Shown: one piece after another, positions 1 through 8,620 of the stretch | How positions within the stretch are numbered: position 1 is the first letter of the stretch | Layout of the letters: each line of letters starts with the position of its first letter | Source: an uncultured Candidatus Binatia bacterium | GTDB lineage: Bacteria > Desulfobacterota > Binatia > Bin18 | Assembly (NCBI GenBank): GCA_958296235.1 | Contig: OY282457.1 | Span: 2,661,338-2,725,337 of the forward strand | DNA length: 64,000 nucleotides | Direction: 5' to 3' | Notes under the pieces: model-generated | Databases searched by the model: none | What the model was told of the DNA's origin: nothing | Seen by the model: the letters and a program-made list of their open reading frames with translations, nothing else | Made by a program: the position numbers and the translations under genes

Positions 1-816
1 CTCAAGAAAGAACGCTTAGGGCTGACGCCGGTAGCGGTCGATACCTGGGAGGGGTTTATTTTTGTCAACGTCGATCCCAACCCGACCGAAACCCTCCAGG
101 AATACCTGGGCGAGTTTGCCGAACGGCTGAGCGGCTATCCCTTTGCCGAGACGTCCAGCCAGTGTTTTTCCTGGCAAACGGAGATCAAATGCAACTGGAA
201 ACTGATTAAGGACGCCTTTCAGGAAGCCTACCACGTGGCCTTTTTGCATACGCGCAGCCTGCCCGACTCCTTTACCAGCCGCGACAACCCCTACGGACAT
301 GCGCTTGACTTCCGGCTCTTCAAACGCCACTGCCAGCTCTCCGCTTTCGGCAACCCCGCACACAAGCCCAGTCCGGTTGAGGCCCTGGCGTATAAAGCTG
401 GAGCGCTCATCATTCCCAATGAGTTCACGCGCGAAGCCTTGCCGCCGGGGGTGAACCCCACCCGCGACCCGCGCTGGTCGCTCGACCTCAACATCTTTTT
501 CCCCAATTTCTTTGTTGATGTGGGCCACGGCACGTATTTTACGTATAATTTCTGGCCGTTGGCGGCTGACCGATCCCTGTGGGAAGTGCGAACGTATTTT
601 CCACAGGCGCAAACCGTCTCCCAGCGTTTCAGTCAGGAATACAGCAAGGTCATCTTTCGCGACATCCTCACCGAAGATGCCAGTACGATGGAGCAGACCC
701 AGCAAGTGCTCGCCTCAGGCGCAAAAAAGGAATTCATCCTCCAGGACCAGGAACTCCTGGTTCGCTTTGGCAACCGAGTGCTGGAAGACTATATCAACGG
801 CGCACCAGCGCCGTAG
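1..816 (+). CDS. Rieske-type ring-hydroxylating oxygenase alpha subunit, C-terminal part
   Basis: Open from the first base of the window, so the N-terminus with the Rieske [2Fe-2S] domain lies outside; 271 codons remain. The retained part is the catalytic domain. A conserved Asn-Trp pair leads into DAFQEAYHVAFLH, where the His codons at 232 and 247 match the H-x4-H ligands of the mononuclear iron in aromatic-ring dioxygenases and related demethylases. The family hydroxylates or demethylates aromatic and other hydrophobic substrates using a separate reductase, and acts in the cytoplasm. The substrate cannot be told. No reductase gene lies downstream; a strong terminator follows the stop. Confidence 0.85.
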   Translation, partial: LKKERLGLTPVAVDTWEGFIFVNVDPNPTETLQEYLGEFAERLSGYPFAETSSQCFSWQTEIKCNWKLIKDAFQEAYHVAFLHTRSLPDSFTSRDNPYGHALDFRLFKRHCQLSAFGNPAHKPSPVEALAYKAGALIIPNEFTREALPPGVNPTRDPRWSLDLNIFFPNFFVDVGHGTYFTYNFWPLAADRSLWEVRTYFPQAQTVSQRFSQEYSKVIFRDILTEDASTMEQTQQVLASGAKKEFILQDQELLVRFGNRVLEDYINGAPAP

Positions 817-848
817 CGCAGGAATCTTCCGGCGAAAGCTGAGCAAAG

Positions 849-874
849 GGGCGGCCTCCGGGTCGCCCTTTTTT
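849..874. terminator. Rho-independent terminator between convergent genes
   Basis: GGGCGGCC pairs with GGTCGCCC (eight pairs, one G-T) around a four-base loop and is followed by six T residues on the plus strand. It lies right after the oxygenase stop and abuts the convergent hydrolase gene. Confidence 0.8.
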
Positions 875-1728
875 CAGGCAAAGCGCTGCAAGAATGAGAC
901 GGCCGCTCGGTTGAAAGTCTCGGGCGCTTCAAGGTTGACGGCATGCCCGGCGTCGGCCTCAACAACTTCCAAATGGGGTAAGGTCTGCTCGGCAAAGCGA
1001 CGGCGTGGCACAAAGCGTTCTTCTTGCGTGCCGCATACCAGCAGAGTCGGCACCCGATTGGTTTTCAGCAATGCTGGATCAATGGGATCGGCGAGCGAGG
1101 TATAGCGCGCCGTGTAGGCGGCCCCGAGGGGGTCGTGGCGCGTCGCATCCGTGCACAATGCCTGTTTGAATTTCGGCGCAAGACGGCGTGCATTCTTTGG
1201 ATGGACGGCGATTCTTTCGAGCGCCGCAGCTCCATCGCGCTTCGCCAGCGCAATCAGTTTGTCGGTCCCCGGCCGTATCTCTCGCACCCAGTCCATACTG
1301 CTGAATGCGGTCGAGGAATTGGTCACCAGGTGAGCCAGGATTCGGTCTGGATGGGCTAAGACGTAGCGAAGGGTCAGGCCAGCTCCAAGGGACTGACCAA
1401 TGACAAACCAGTCTGCCACTCCGAGTGCTTCCCGGATGCGTTCAAACGCTTCTACGTAGCGCTCCGGAGCGTACTCGTGGGGGTCATGGGGAGCAGGCGA
1501 ACGACCGTGGCCGAACAGCTCAACCACCACCGGACGGCACACCGTGGCAAGCGCCTCAAGATTGGGCAGCCACTGCGCCCGGCTTGAGAGAAAGCCGTGC
1601 AGCATCAGCGCATACGGCCCTCGTCCGGCCCGGACTTCGTAATATGGCAGCAGCATGGAGGGTTGTCTTAGCATGACCGCTCGGCTGATCCACCCCCGCT
1701 CCTCCAGCATCGACCCCCGAACGGTCAC
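874..1728 (-). CDS. alpha/beta hydrolase
   Basis: 284-residue alpha/beta-hydrolase fold enzyme. HGFLSS near residue 44 forms the oxyanion-hole loop, GQSLGA carries the nucleophile Ser113, and the C-terminal GHAVNLEAPETF supplies the catalytic His. Such enzymes hydrolyse esters, thioesters or C-C bonds, often downstream of ring oxygenases, which fits the convergent Rieske gene, though co-function is inference. The start is uncertain: internal Met at residues 7, 19 and 25 are also possible, and the homologous core begins near residue 25. No signal peptide, so cytoplasmic. Confidence 0.85.
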   Translation of the reverse strand: MTVRGSMLEERGWISRAVMLRQPSMLLPYYEVRAGRGPYALMLHGFLSSRAQWLPNLEALATVCRPVVVELFGHGRSPAPHDPHEYAPERYVEAFERIREALGVADWFVIGQSLGAGLTLRYVLAHPDRILAHLVTNSSTAFSSMDWVREIRPGTDKLIALAKRDGAAALERIAVHPKNARRLAPKFKQALCTDATRHDPLGAAYTARYTSLADPIDPALLKTNRVPTLLVCGTQEERFVPRRRFAEQTLPHLEVVEADAGHAVNLEAPETFNRAAVSFLQRFA

Positions 1729-1789
1729 ATCGCCGTATGGATTCTGCTACAAGGCAGAGCAATGCTACCGGCGAGGAGCGACAGCACCC

Positions 1790-2044
1790 ATGAATACGGA
1801 ACAGATCAAGAGTTCTCTCAATACCGAAGGCGCGGCTATCCTGTACTGGATTTGTCTGATGATTGGCGTCCTCATGTGGACGATCGGCGAACTCACCACC
1901 ACGTCGCACCTCCGCGAGATCTCCCGCAATGTTGAGGAGCTGAAAGCCTTGGTGGAGCAAGTCCAGGAGCAGACCGAGTGTGTGGAAATGGCGCATGGGA
2001 CCGACCGCCAGCGCAACATCTCCAGCCAGCCGCCGACAATATGA
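1790..2044 (+). CDS. small membrane-anchored coiled-coil protein
   Basis: 84 residues. The start at 1790 is preceded by GAGGAG at good spacing; longer in-frame starts lack a ribosome site. One hydrophobic segment (about residues 14-35, ILYWICLMIGVLMW) is followed by a charged heptad-like stretch (about 43-66) suggesting a coiled coil. No family recognised. The same plan, one membrane span then a short coiled coil, recurs in the protein at 12186-12512. Confidence 0.5.
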   Translation: MNTEQIKSSLNTEGAAILYWICLMIGVLMWTIGELTTTSHLREISRNVEELKALVEQVQEQTECVEMAHGTDRQRNISSQPPTI

Positions 2045-2329
2045 GCAAGTCTGCTGATAGCCACCTGGCGTGTTCAGGAAGATGTACTGACAGCATCTTC
2101 GTAGCGTTCCGTATCCGGCTCGACGAACAGGATGGCAGGACCGCTGACGTGTCGATAATCACTTGGGCAAGCTCCGCTCATCGTAAAGGATATCGCCGTG
2201 TTCTACGGCTGCTGGCCCCGGCCTCAGAAGAGAAGCACAACATTTCACGACCTACATTCTTAAGGTCTGCCTCAGCCGTGTTATAAAGTTCCTTAATCTT
2301 GGCGATTTTATCCCGGTACTGGTCCGGGA

Positions 2330-2548
2330 TCATTTTGAAGCCCCCTGGGGGTCTTCATCCTCGGCAAATACATCACCAGATAATTCAAATTTGCCATCAG
2401 CTAACAAGACGCTGCCTTCGGCATGCTGACGGACGACCTCCTTGGCGAGTTCGTCGCTCCGCTCCTCAATCTCCTGCTCGCTGGGGATGTGGGTTAGTGG
2501 TGCAGGAAAAATCATACGAAACCATTTAGAAGCAGTCAGATAGCGCAC
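2330..2548 (-). CDS. small hypothetical protein with strong RBS
   Basis: 72 residues, GTG start. It is called real mainly because a perfect AAGGAGGT lies five bases before the GTG. The protein has a basic N-terminus, then a charged region rich in Glu and Asp; no membrane segment or known motif is seen. No neighbour shares its strand nearby, so it is probably monocistronic. Confidence 0.5.
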   Translation of the reverse strand: MRYLTASKWFRMIFPAPLTHIPSEQEIEERSDELAKEVVRQHAEGSVLLADGKFELSGDVFAEDEDPQGASK

Positions 2549-3215
2549 TTTTACCTCCTTTGCATATTCGTACGCGTCTGGCTCACTTCTTTCCCAGTCA
2601 GAGGTTCCTCATATGACATACTGCGCCCTCCTCACCTGATATTTCTTGTTTGTGCGGCACGATATAATGTGTAGCAAACAGAATGGCTGGGGTTCCCTTA
2701 TGGGCCATAAAAGAGAATTTACTTCATATAAGGGACAGCTGGCCCCTGTATGTATGAAAAGTGACAAAAGTCAACTATCCCGACAAGAAAGTTTTGCTAG
2801 CTCACGCAAACCGGCGGCCTAGCCGCATTCCAGTTTTCGGCGGTATGTAAAGACTTGGGCATCTTCATCCCATTCCGCCGTCGCATTCTGCCCATACTCG
2901 GGAAAGTCTGGCACGAAGATCGTGGCGGATGCCCCGACAATCGGGCTGTCTAGCAGGCAACCCGACTCAACGGGTCACTGCTGGTAGTAGGTAGACCGGA
3001 CGATAGCAGAGTAAGGAATGGACAGAAAGACCGTTATGGATAAAAATAGGGAATGGAATGTCGGATTATCCCTTTGGCTAATCCGGCGGTCCGGCTGCGG
3101 GTACTGCCCGTACTCCCAGGCGGGCGCGGGACGCGCCCCCTCACGCATAGACGCGAACAAGCCTCTTCCCGTATGTTGGGCTCCGGTCCAATATACTTGG
3201 AAGGAGTACCCCGTT
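2549..3215. other. intergenic region, no supported gene
   Basis: 667 bases without a convincing gene. A minus-strand open stretch ending with TAG at 2819-2821 encodes about 48 residues that look protein-like (IFVPDFPEYGQN, then AEWDEDAQVFTYRR), but it has no start or ribosome site and is closed upstream by a stop, so it may be a gene remnant. A TATAAT hexamer sits at 2663-2668 without a good -35 box. Confidence 0.4.
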
Positions 3216-3821
3216 ATGCACCTCTACGATTTTCCACAGTCGCCCAACTGTCGGCGGGTGCGGATGTATCTGGCTGAAAAAGGGCTCACGCTCAGCCTTA
3301 CGCCGCTTGACCTGTTGAGCGGAGAGCAAAAAACGTCGGCCTATCTCCGCAAAAATCCCTTTGGCGCAGTCCCGCTGCTCGAACTCGACGATGGCTCAGT
3401 CATTGCGGAATCGCTGGCCATTATCGAGTATCTGGAAGAACTGCATCCCGACCCGCCGCTGTTTGGCACGACGCCATTTGAGCGCGCCCAGGCACGGGCG
3501 TGGGAGCGCCGGGCGGAGTTTGGCGTCTTGCTCCAGGGGACCCGCCGCTTTTTACATACCAGCCCGTATTTTGCCGCACGGGTCGAACAAAGCCCGCAAG
3601 TTGCCGCGGAAGCCGGTCAGGCGCTCAGCGAACGGCTCTCCCTCTTCGATACGCATCTGCAAGACAACGAATGGCTGGCCGGCGCATACTCGGTGGCGGA
3701 CATCACGCTGTTTGTGGCCATTGAATTTGCCGCTATGTCGAACTTTCAACTCGATCCGGCCTGGGAGCACCTGCAGCGCTGGTACGCGGCCATACGAAAA
3801 CGTCCAAGCGCCCAGGCCTGA
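3216..3821 (+). CDS. glutathione S-transferase family protein
   Basis: 201 residues, normal GST length. The N-terminal thioredoxin-like domain carries SPNCRRVRMYL (glutathione-site region) and the cis-Pro motif GAVPLLELDDG followed by ESLAIIEYLEE; the all-helical C-terminal domain has NEWLAGAYSVADITLF, the usual N-capping signature with the conserved Asp. It probably conjugates or reduces electrophiles with glutathione in the cytoplasm. The start at 3216 is chosen for the upstream AAGGAG and because the homologous region begins there. Confidence 0.9.
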   Translation: MHLYDFPQSPNCRRVRMYLAEKGLTLSLTPLDLLSGEQKTSAYLRKNPFGAVPLLELDDGSVIAESLAIIEYLEELHPDPPLFGTTPFERAQARAWERRAEFGVLLQGTRRFLHTSPYFAARVEQSPQVAAEAGQALSERLSLFDTHLQDNEWLAGAYSVADITLFVAIEFAAMSNFQLDPAWEHLQRWYAAIRKRPSAQA

Positions 3822-3877
3822 CCCGTTTTCTCACGTATGCTGTAAACGAGATCGCCTGGCGGCTGACCGGCGGTTTT

Positions 3878-3947
3878 GCCCTCACCTCCAGCCCCTCTCC
3901 CCGAGGGAGAGGGGAGCCCTGCGCTTGTCGAAAGGCCGGGTGAGAGA
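3878..3947. repeat. intergenic palindromic repeat
   Basis: CTCACC...GGTGAG ends enclose a strong hairpin, CCCCTCTCC then GGAGAGGGG around CGAG. It has the look of the dispersed repeats common in proteobacterial intergenic DNA. It lies between the GST and quinone oxidoreductase genes. A shorter hairpin of similar composition occurs inside the histidine kinase gene near 21786-21810. Confidence 0.6.
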
Positions 3948-3985
3948 TACAACGACTGCCGATACTGCGTGAGAAGGAGAACAAT

Positions 3986-4954
3986 ATGAAAGCCGTTCTT
4001 TTCGACCAGCTCGGTGGTCCAGAGGTCTTACAACTCGGGGATGCGCCCGACCCGGAGGTGCGGCGGGGCAAGGTGCTGATCAAGAACCATGCGGTGGGCA
4101 TCAACTTCGCGGACACCCTCTTCCGTCAGGGCCAGTATGCCATGCAGCCCAAGCTGCCGGATATTCCAGGTCTCGAAGCAGCCGGAGTGGTTGAGGCGGT
4201 TGGTGACGGTGTGGAGGGGATCAAGCCGGGCGACCGGGTGACGGCGATCGGCATGAAGACCTATGCCGAGTACTCGCTCGCTTCAGCCGGCCAGGTCATG
4301 GCCCTACCCGACTCGGTCAGTTTTGAGCAAGGGGCTGCCTTTCCGATTCAGGTGCTGACCGCGTACCATCTGCTCTTTACCTCTCATAGTCTGACTGCTG
4401 ACCAGTCGGTCATCGTCCATTCGGCGGCCGGCGGTGTTGGTCTGGCCGCGGTCCAGATTGCCAAAACGGTCGGGGCGCGGGTGATTGGCACGGTCTCGAC
4501 CGATGAGAAAGCGGCCCTGGCCAAGGAGTACGGCGCAGATGAAGTGATCAATTATGCCACCCAGGACTTCGCCGAGGAGACGCTCAAACTGACCGACGGC
4601 AAAGGCGTGGACCTGATTCTCGACGCTGTGGGAAAACCAACCCTGGAGAAGGGCCTGCGCTGTCTGGCGCCGTTCGGTCATCTGATCCTCTACGGTCGGG
4701 CCGGCGGCGCGCCGGACCCGCTTAACCTGTTCGGGCTGTTCCAGAAATCCATCAAGGTCAGCGGCTTTATTTTATACACGGTCTCGGCCATGCCGGAGGT
4801 CCATCACACCGGCATTCAGCAATCTCTTCAACTCATGGACGAAGGCAAGCTCAAACTGCTGATCGGCAAGTCCTTTCCCCTGGCTGAAGCGGCTGAGGCC
4901 CATCGCCACATGGAGTCGCGTCAGTCGGTTGGGAAACTCGTCTTGATTCCGTAG
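3986..4954 (+). CDS. zinc-independent quinone oxidoreductase (MDR family)
   Basis: 322 residues, full length for NADPH:quinone oxidoreductases. The N-terminal GroES-like domain has GINFADTLFRQGQY and GLEAAGVVEAVGDGV; the Rossmann domain has HSAAGGVGLAAVQIAK near residue 145 and later LILDAVGKPTLEKGL. Structural-zinc cysteines are absent, as expected for this subgroup. It reduces quinones or enones using NADPH in the cytoplasm. The ribosome site GAAGGAG lies just before the ATG. The CoA-transferase gene follows 37 bases on and may be co-transcribed. Confidence 0.9.
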   Translation: MKAVLFDQLGGPEVLQLGDAPDPEVRRGKVLIKNHAVGINFADTLFRQGQYAMQPKLPDIPGLEAAGVVEAVGDGVEGIKPGDRVTAIGMKTYAEYSLASAGQVMALPDSVSFEQGAAFPIQVLTAYHLLFTSHSLTADQSVIVHSAAGGVGLAAVQIAKTVGARVIGTVSTDEKAALAKEYGADEVINYATQDFAEETLKLTDGKGVDLILDAVGKPTLEKGLRCLAPFGHLILYGRAGGAPDPLNLFGLFQKSIKVSGFILYTVSAMPEVHHTGIQQSLQLMDEGKLKLLIGKSFPLAEAAEAHRHMESRQSVGKLVLIP

Positions 4955-4991
4955 GCCGTGCGAGAGCGAGACAAAGCAAGGAGGCTCCGCC

Positions 4992-6311
4992 ATGACCTGG
5001 CAAGCGCAGTGGAGCGACAAACTGGTGAGCGCAGACGCCGCGCTCGACTGTATCACGCCGACCGACCATGTTTTTACTGCGGGCCTGACCGGGACGCCGT
5101 TCACGCTGTGTCGGGCGCTGGTCGAAAACCGGGAACGCTTGCGGGGCCTGCGCCTCAATACGCTGGTTTCCCTGTTTGACTGGAACGTGCCCGGCCTGGA
5201 TGAATACTTTCATTTCGAGTCGTGGTATCTGAGCCGCCGCGAACGGCCCCTGCTCCACCAGGGCAAGCTCGACTACGTGCCGGTCTCCTACTTTCGGGCC
5301 GAGGCCCTCCCCTACGGTATTGACGACCTGGACGTGTATCTGGTGGCGGTGTCGCCGCCCGACCGACATGGCAACTGTAGTTTTGGCACGAGTGTCGGCA
5401 TGTCGCCGCTGATGACCCGGCAGGCCGCGCGGGTCATTGCCGAGGTTGACCCGAGTTTCATCCGAACCGGCGGGACGAACACAATCCATGTCTCAGAACT
5501 TGAGTGCCTGGTCGAACGCCAGAGTCCGCCGGCCACGCTGGTGACGCCTGAGACCTTTACTCAGGAAAAGCAGGATATGATCGACACCATCTGTATGCAG
5601 ATCGCCAACGATTTGCTGGAAGACGGAGACACGATTCAGATTGGAGCGGGGGATATGACCAGCCCGCTGCTCGGCTATGTCTATGGCCGACGTGAGCTCG
5701 GGATGCAGACCGAGATTATTCCGCCGGGGGTGGTGGCCCTGGTGCGGGAAGGTATCATGACCGGAACACACAAGGTCGTTCACCCGGGCAAAGTCGTGGG
5801 CACCGCCTTCCACCCCCAGTTGAGCGCTGAAGAGCTGGATTTTATTGATCAGAACCCGGTTTTTGAGCTGTACGATTTTAATTATACCGACGACATTCGC
5901 CTGCTGAGCAAAGACCCACGCTTTACGGCCATCAATAACGCCCTGAGCGTCGACCTCACCGGACAGGTCGCGTCCGAATCCATCGGCTGGCAGATGTTTA
6001 CCGGTACGGGCGGCCAGACGGCGTTCTCCATTGCGGCCTGTCTGGCCGGCGGAAAATCCATTATTGCGGTGCCGTCGAGTTCGTTCCTCGACGGCTCACG
6101 GATTTCCCGCATCGTGCCCACCCTGGCCCGCGGGACCGTGGTCACGACCCCGCGGGCTTTTGTTGACTATCTGGTCACAGAATACGGGATTGCCACGCTG
6201 CGCGGCAAAAGTCTCCGCCAACGCGCCCAGGCCCTGACCAGCGTGGCCCATCCAGACTTTCGGGCCGCGTTGCAGGAAGAGGCGGAACGGATGTTTTACG
6301 GAAAAGAGTAA
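4992..6311 (+). CDS. acetyl-CoA hydrolase/transferase family (family I CoA-transferase)
   Basis: 439 residues. Family signs are DTIQIGAGDMTSPLLGYV in the middle, a Gly-rich GTGGQTAFSIAACLAGGKS, and the C-terminal hallmark VTEYGIATLRGKSLRQRA followed by VAHPDFR. Members move CoA between acyl-CoA and a carboxylate such as acetate, 4-hydroxybutyrate or succinate through a glutamyl-CoA intermediate; the substrate here is unknown. A second member, 413 residues, lies at 30111-31352. The stop codon is inside the left arm of a dispersed palindrome. RBS AAGGAGG lies about 8 bases before the ATG. Confidence 0.88.
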   Translation: MTWQAQWSDKLVSADAALDCITPTDHVFTAGLTGTPFTLCRALVENRERLRGLRLNTLVSLFDWNVPGLDEYFHFESWYLSRRERPLLHQGKLDYVPVSYFRAEALPYGIDDLDVYLVAVSPPDRHGNCSFGTSVGMSPLMTRQAARVIAEVDPSFIRTGGTNTIHVSELECLVERQSPPATLVTPETFTQEKQDMIDTICMQIANDLLEDGDTIQIGAGDMTSPLLGYVYGRRELGMQTEIIPPGVVALVREGIMTGTHKVVHPGKVVGTAFHPQLSAEELDFIDQNPVFELYDFNYTDDIRLLSKDPRFTAINNALSVDLTGQVASESIGWQMFTGTGGQTAFSIAACLAGGKSIIAVPSSSFLDGSRISRIVPTLARGTVVTTPRAFVDYLVTEYGIATLRGKSLRQRAQALTSVAHPDFRAALQEEAERMFYGKE

Positions 6312-6357
6312 ATGCGTCCTCCAACACATCTCCAAAGCTGGGCACGTTTACTCTTTC
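6301..6357. repeat. dispersed palindromic element, copy 1
   Basis: Left arm GAAAAGAGTAAATGCGTCC, right arm GGGCACGTTTACTCTTTC, imperfectly complementary. The left arm contains the TAA stop of the CoA-transferase gene. Same family as the copies at 13557, 14122, 20587, 40664, 45803, 48867, 49962, 55031, 56662 and 58373. Confidence 0.75.
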
Positions 6358-6448
6358 AGACCTGAGCCTGTGCTTTCCGTCCCTCATTGACCCAGCGCGC
6401 GCAAGCTGTCATGAAAAGGGCTTATATCTTTACCCTAAGGAGGACGCA

Positions 6449-7291
6449 GTGAAAATTGGTATTACGATGTTTGCAACGGATTATGCCGTTCGGCCCGACA
6501 CGCTGGCCAAAGAGTGTGAGGACCGTGGCTTCGAGTCCATCTGGTTTCCCGAACACACCCACATCCCGGCCAGCCGTAAGAGCCCGTTTCCGGGCGGCGG
6601 AGAGCTGCCCAGGGAATACTGGCACACCCATGATTTGTTTGTGACCCTGGGCGTGGCCGCGGCGGTGACCAGTACGATCAAAATCGGCAGTGGCATCTGC
6701 CTGGTTATTGAGCGCGACCCGATTACCATGGCCAACGAAGTGGCCACCGTGGACCAACTCTCCAACGGGCGCTTGCTGTTCGGCATCGGCGGCGGCTGGA
6801 ACTCCGAGGAAATGGAAAACCACGGCACGCCGTTTAATCGCCGGTGGAAGGTCTGCCGCGAGCGGATCGAAGCCATGAAAGAAATCTGGGCCAATGAAGA
6901 GGCCGAGTATCACGGTGAGTTTGTGGACTTCGATCCGATCTGGTCCCACCCCAAGCCGGTTCAGAAGCCCCACCCGCCGATTCTGATGGGAACCTTCAAC
7001 GGCGGCCTGAAACGGGTCGTCAACTACTGTGACGGCTGGATTCCGGTCGGCTTCGACACCACGACGTTGCCTGAGTCGATAAAAGAGCTGCACGCCCTGG
7101 CCGAGCAGGCTGGCCGCCCGGTCGACGAGGTGCCGGTCTCCGTTTTTGGCTCTTCCGATAAGGAAGAAGCCCTGGCCAGCCACCAAGAGTTGGGCGTTGA
7201 GCGAGCGGTGCTGTTTCTCCCCTCAGCCGGTGCCGATACCGTGCTGCCCCTCCTGGATAAATATCAACCCTATATCGCAAAATTTGCGTAA
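6449..7291 (+). CDS. LLM-class (luciferase-like) F420-dependent oxidoreductase
   Basis: 280 residues, GTG start after AAGGAGG. It has the TIM-barrel pattern of luciferase-like oxidoreductases: ECEDRGFESIWFPEHTHIP near residue 24, VATVDQLSNGRLLFGIGGGW near 100, and YCDGWIPVGF near 195. The closest subgroup in pattern is the F420-dependent TIGR03619-like set; FMN use cannot be excluded. It probably oxidises or reduces a small organic substrate in the cytoplasm. It stands alone on the plus strand. Confidence 0.85.
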   Translation: MKIGITMFATDYAVRPDTLAKECEDRGFESIWFPEHTHIPASRKSPFPGGGELPREYWHTHDLFVTLGVAAAVTSTIKIGSGICLVIERDPITMANEVATVDQLSNGRLLFGIGGGWNSEEMENHGTPFNRRWKVCRERIEAMKEIWANEEAEYHGEFVDFDPIWSHPKPVQKPHPPILMGTFNGGLKRVVNYCDGWIPVGFDTTTLPESIKELHALAEQAGRPVDEVPVSVFGSSDKEEALASHQELGVERAVLFLPSAGADTVLPLLDKYQPYIAKFA

Positions 7292-7569
7292 GGCATTCAG
7301 GGGCGCGCGGCTGTGCGCCCCTCGTCGCTCCCGATTGCGGACACATGCGCCGGCGTGTCTCTTGACATCGCTCTGGCACGAGAGGAAAGTGAATACGCCA
7401 ACCCTGGGCGATGCACGCTTATCCTCTTCCTCATCTCACTAAGCATCTATCCTCCATCGTTGACCGGTTTCTGACCCCTCACCGTGCGGAGGTGTCGTGT
7501 ACCTGGACGCCTGCTGTTCGAGCCGTAAGAGGAACCGTTAGTGTGAGGCGTTCGGAGGAGGATACAAAG

Positions 7570-7677
7570 ATGTTCGGCGTACCGCTGGAGGCGATTGGCA
7601 TAGTCGGCTTTATTTTGGTGGCAGCCTTTGCGATGTATCGTGCGGATCAAAAGCGAAAAAACGAGTCAAGCGACTGA
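7570..7677 (+). CDS. small single-span membrane peptide
   Basis: 35 residues. GGAGGAGG lies seven bases before the ATG, the main support. The sequence is a short amphipathic lead, one hydrophobic span (IGIVGFILVAAFAMY) and a charged tail DQKRKNESSD. No family recognised. It fits a small inner-membrane protein with the tail in the cytoplasm. Confidence 0.5.
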   Translation: MFGVPLEAIGIVGFILVAAFAMYRADQKRKNESSD

Positions 7678-7781
7678 GTTGATCCGTCTTCACAGGCAGG
7701 TCTTTGCGGGGTTGCTGGCAGTATCCTGAGCAGCCCCGCGAGTCAGGCCCAAAGCCCAGGCGGGCGAGCGGCCCTGTTCTT

Positions 7782-8147
7782 CTACAGTGGGGCGTCCCAG
7801 GCTGGCGCTTTCCAGTTCCTGGGACCGCGCCAGCGATATTTTCCCAGATCAACCCTACCATTACGGTCGAACGCGACCCCCTCCTCCTCCAGCAGCCAGC
7901 GCTGTTCCTCGGCGCGCAGAACATCGCCCCGCAGACTGATGCCGCCCGAAGCGTTAATCACCCGTTGCCACGGGACCTTTTTTGTCAAAGGACGCGGCAG
8001 ATGGCGGAGCGCCGTGCCGACTGCCCGCGCGGCCCGGGGCGCGCCAAGCAGGGCGGCCACCTGCCCATAGGTCACGACTTTTCCGCGTGGCACCTGCGCG
8101 ACCAAGCGATAGACATGGGTAAAAAAGCGCGGCGAACGGTCTGCCAT
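7782..8147 (-). CDS. alkyltransferase-like protein (ATL), Trp in place of active Cys
   Basis: 121 residues, the DNA-binding half of O6-alkylguanine methyltransferases: VPRGKVVTYGQVAALLG then ARAVGTALR. The PCHR active site is replaced by PWQRVINASGG, with Trp60 where the methyl-accepting Cys would be. ATL proteins bind O6-alkylguanine without repairing it and hand the lesion to nucleotide excision repair. It is the last gene of a minus-strand run that also holds a true methyltransferase domain (9538-10548), consistent with a local alkylation response. Confidence 0.88.
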   Translation of the reverse strand: MADRSPRFFTHVYRLVAQVPRGKVVTYGQVAALLGAPRAARAVGTALRHLPRPLTKKVPWQRVINASGGISLRGDVLRAEEQRWLLEEEGVAFDRNGRVDLGKYRWRGPRNWKAPAWDAPL

Positions 8148-8153
8148 TCTCTC

Positions 8154-8573
8154 TTACGAAGCCAGCACCCCAAGCTGCTTGAATAGCCCGAACACGTCCC
8201 ACGAGAGCCAGACTTCTTCAATCTTTTCGTCCGCTATGCGATACAGGGCCACACCCGCGACCACGACTTCCTTGCGCGTTGGCGCAACGCCCATGAAATT
8301 GCCGTCGTGCGTGCCGTGAAAGGTCCAGCGGGCCACCACTTTTTCTCCGCGCGAGACAAAATCCTCTATCGTGAAATGGACGTTCGGAAATCCCCGGCGT
8401 ACCGACGCGACGATCTGTTTGACATCGTCCGGCCCGCCGCCAAGATCATAGCCGGCCGGATAGTGGCTGACATAGGTCGGAGAAATGAGTTCATCGACGC
8501 TCTCCATTTTGCCCTGATTGAGACAGTCTTCAAAATAGCGCCGGACGATGGATTCGTTTTTTGCAATAGACAT
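8154..8573 (-). CDS. SnoaL-like polyketide cyclase family protein
   Basis: 139 residues with the NTF2-like cone fold pattern of SnoaL/ester-cyclase proteins: an N-terminal helix IVRRYFEDCLNQGKMESVDELIS, then PNVHFTIEDFVSRGEKVVARWTFHGTHDG, and a late IADEKIEEVWLSWDVFGLFKQLG. Members bind or isomerise small hydrophobic molecules; many have unknown roles. It lies 6 bases upstream of the ATL gene on the same strand, so co-transcription is likely. Confidence 0.8.
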   Translation of the reverse strand: MSIAKNESIVRRYFEDCLNQGKMESVDELISPTYVSHYPAGYDLGGGPDDVKQIVASVRRGFPNVHFTIEDFVSRGEKVVARWTFHGTHDGNFMGVAPTRKEVVVAGVALYRIADEKIEEVWLSWDVFGLFKQLGVLAS

Positions 8574-8620
8574 GAGTATACTTCCGCTTACGTGTGAAAT
8601 TTCCCCTGTATGTATAGCCC

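Noticed and set aside
2641-2680. Promoter with TATAAT at 2663
   Set aside because: No acceptable -35 box at 16-18 bases and no gene downstream on that strand for 500 bases.
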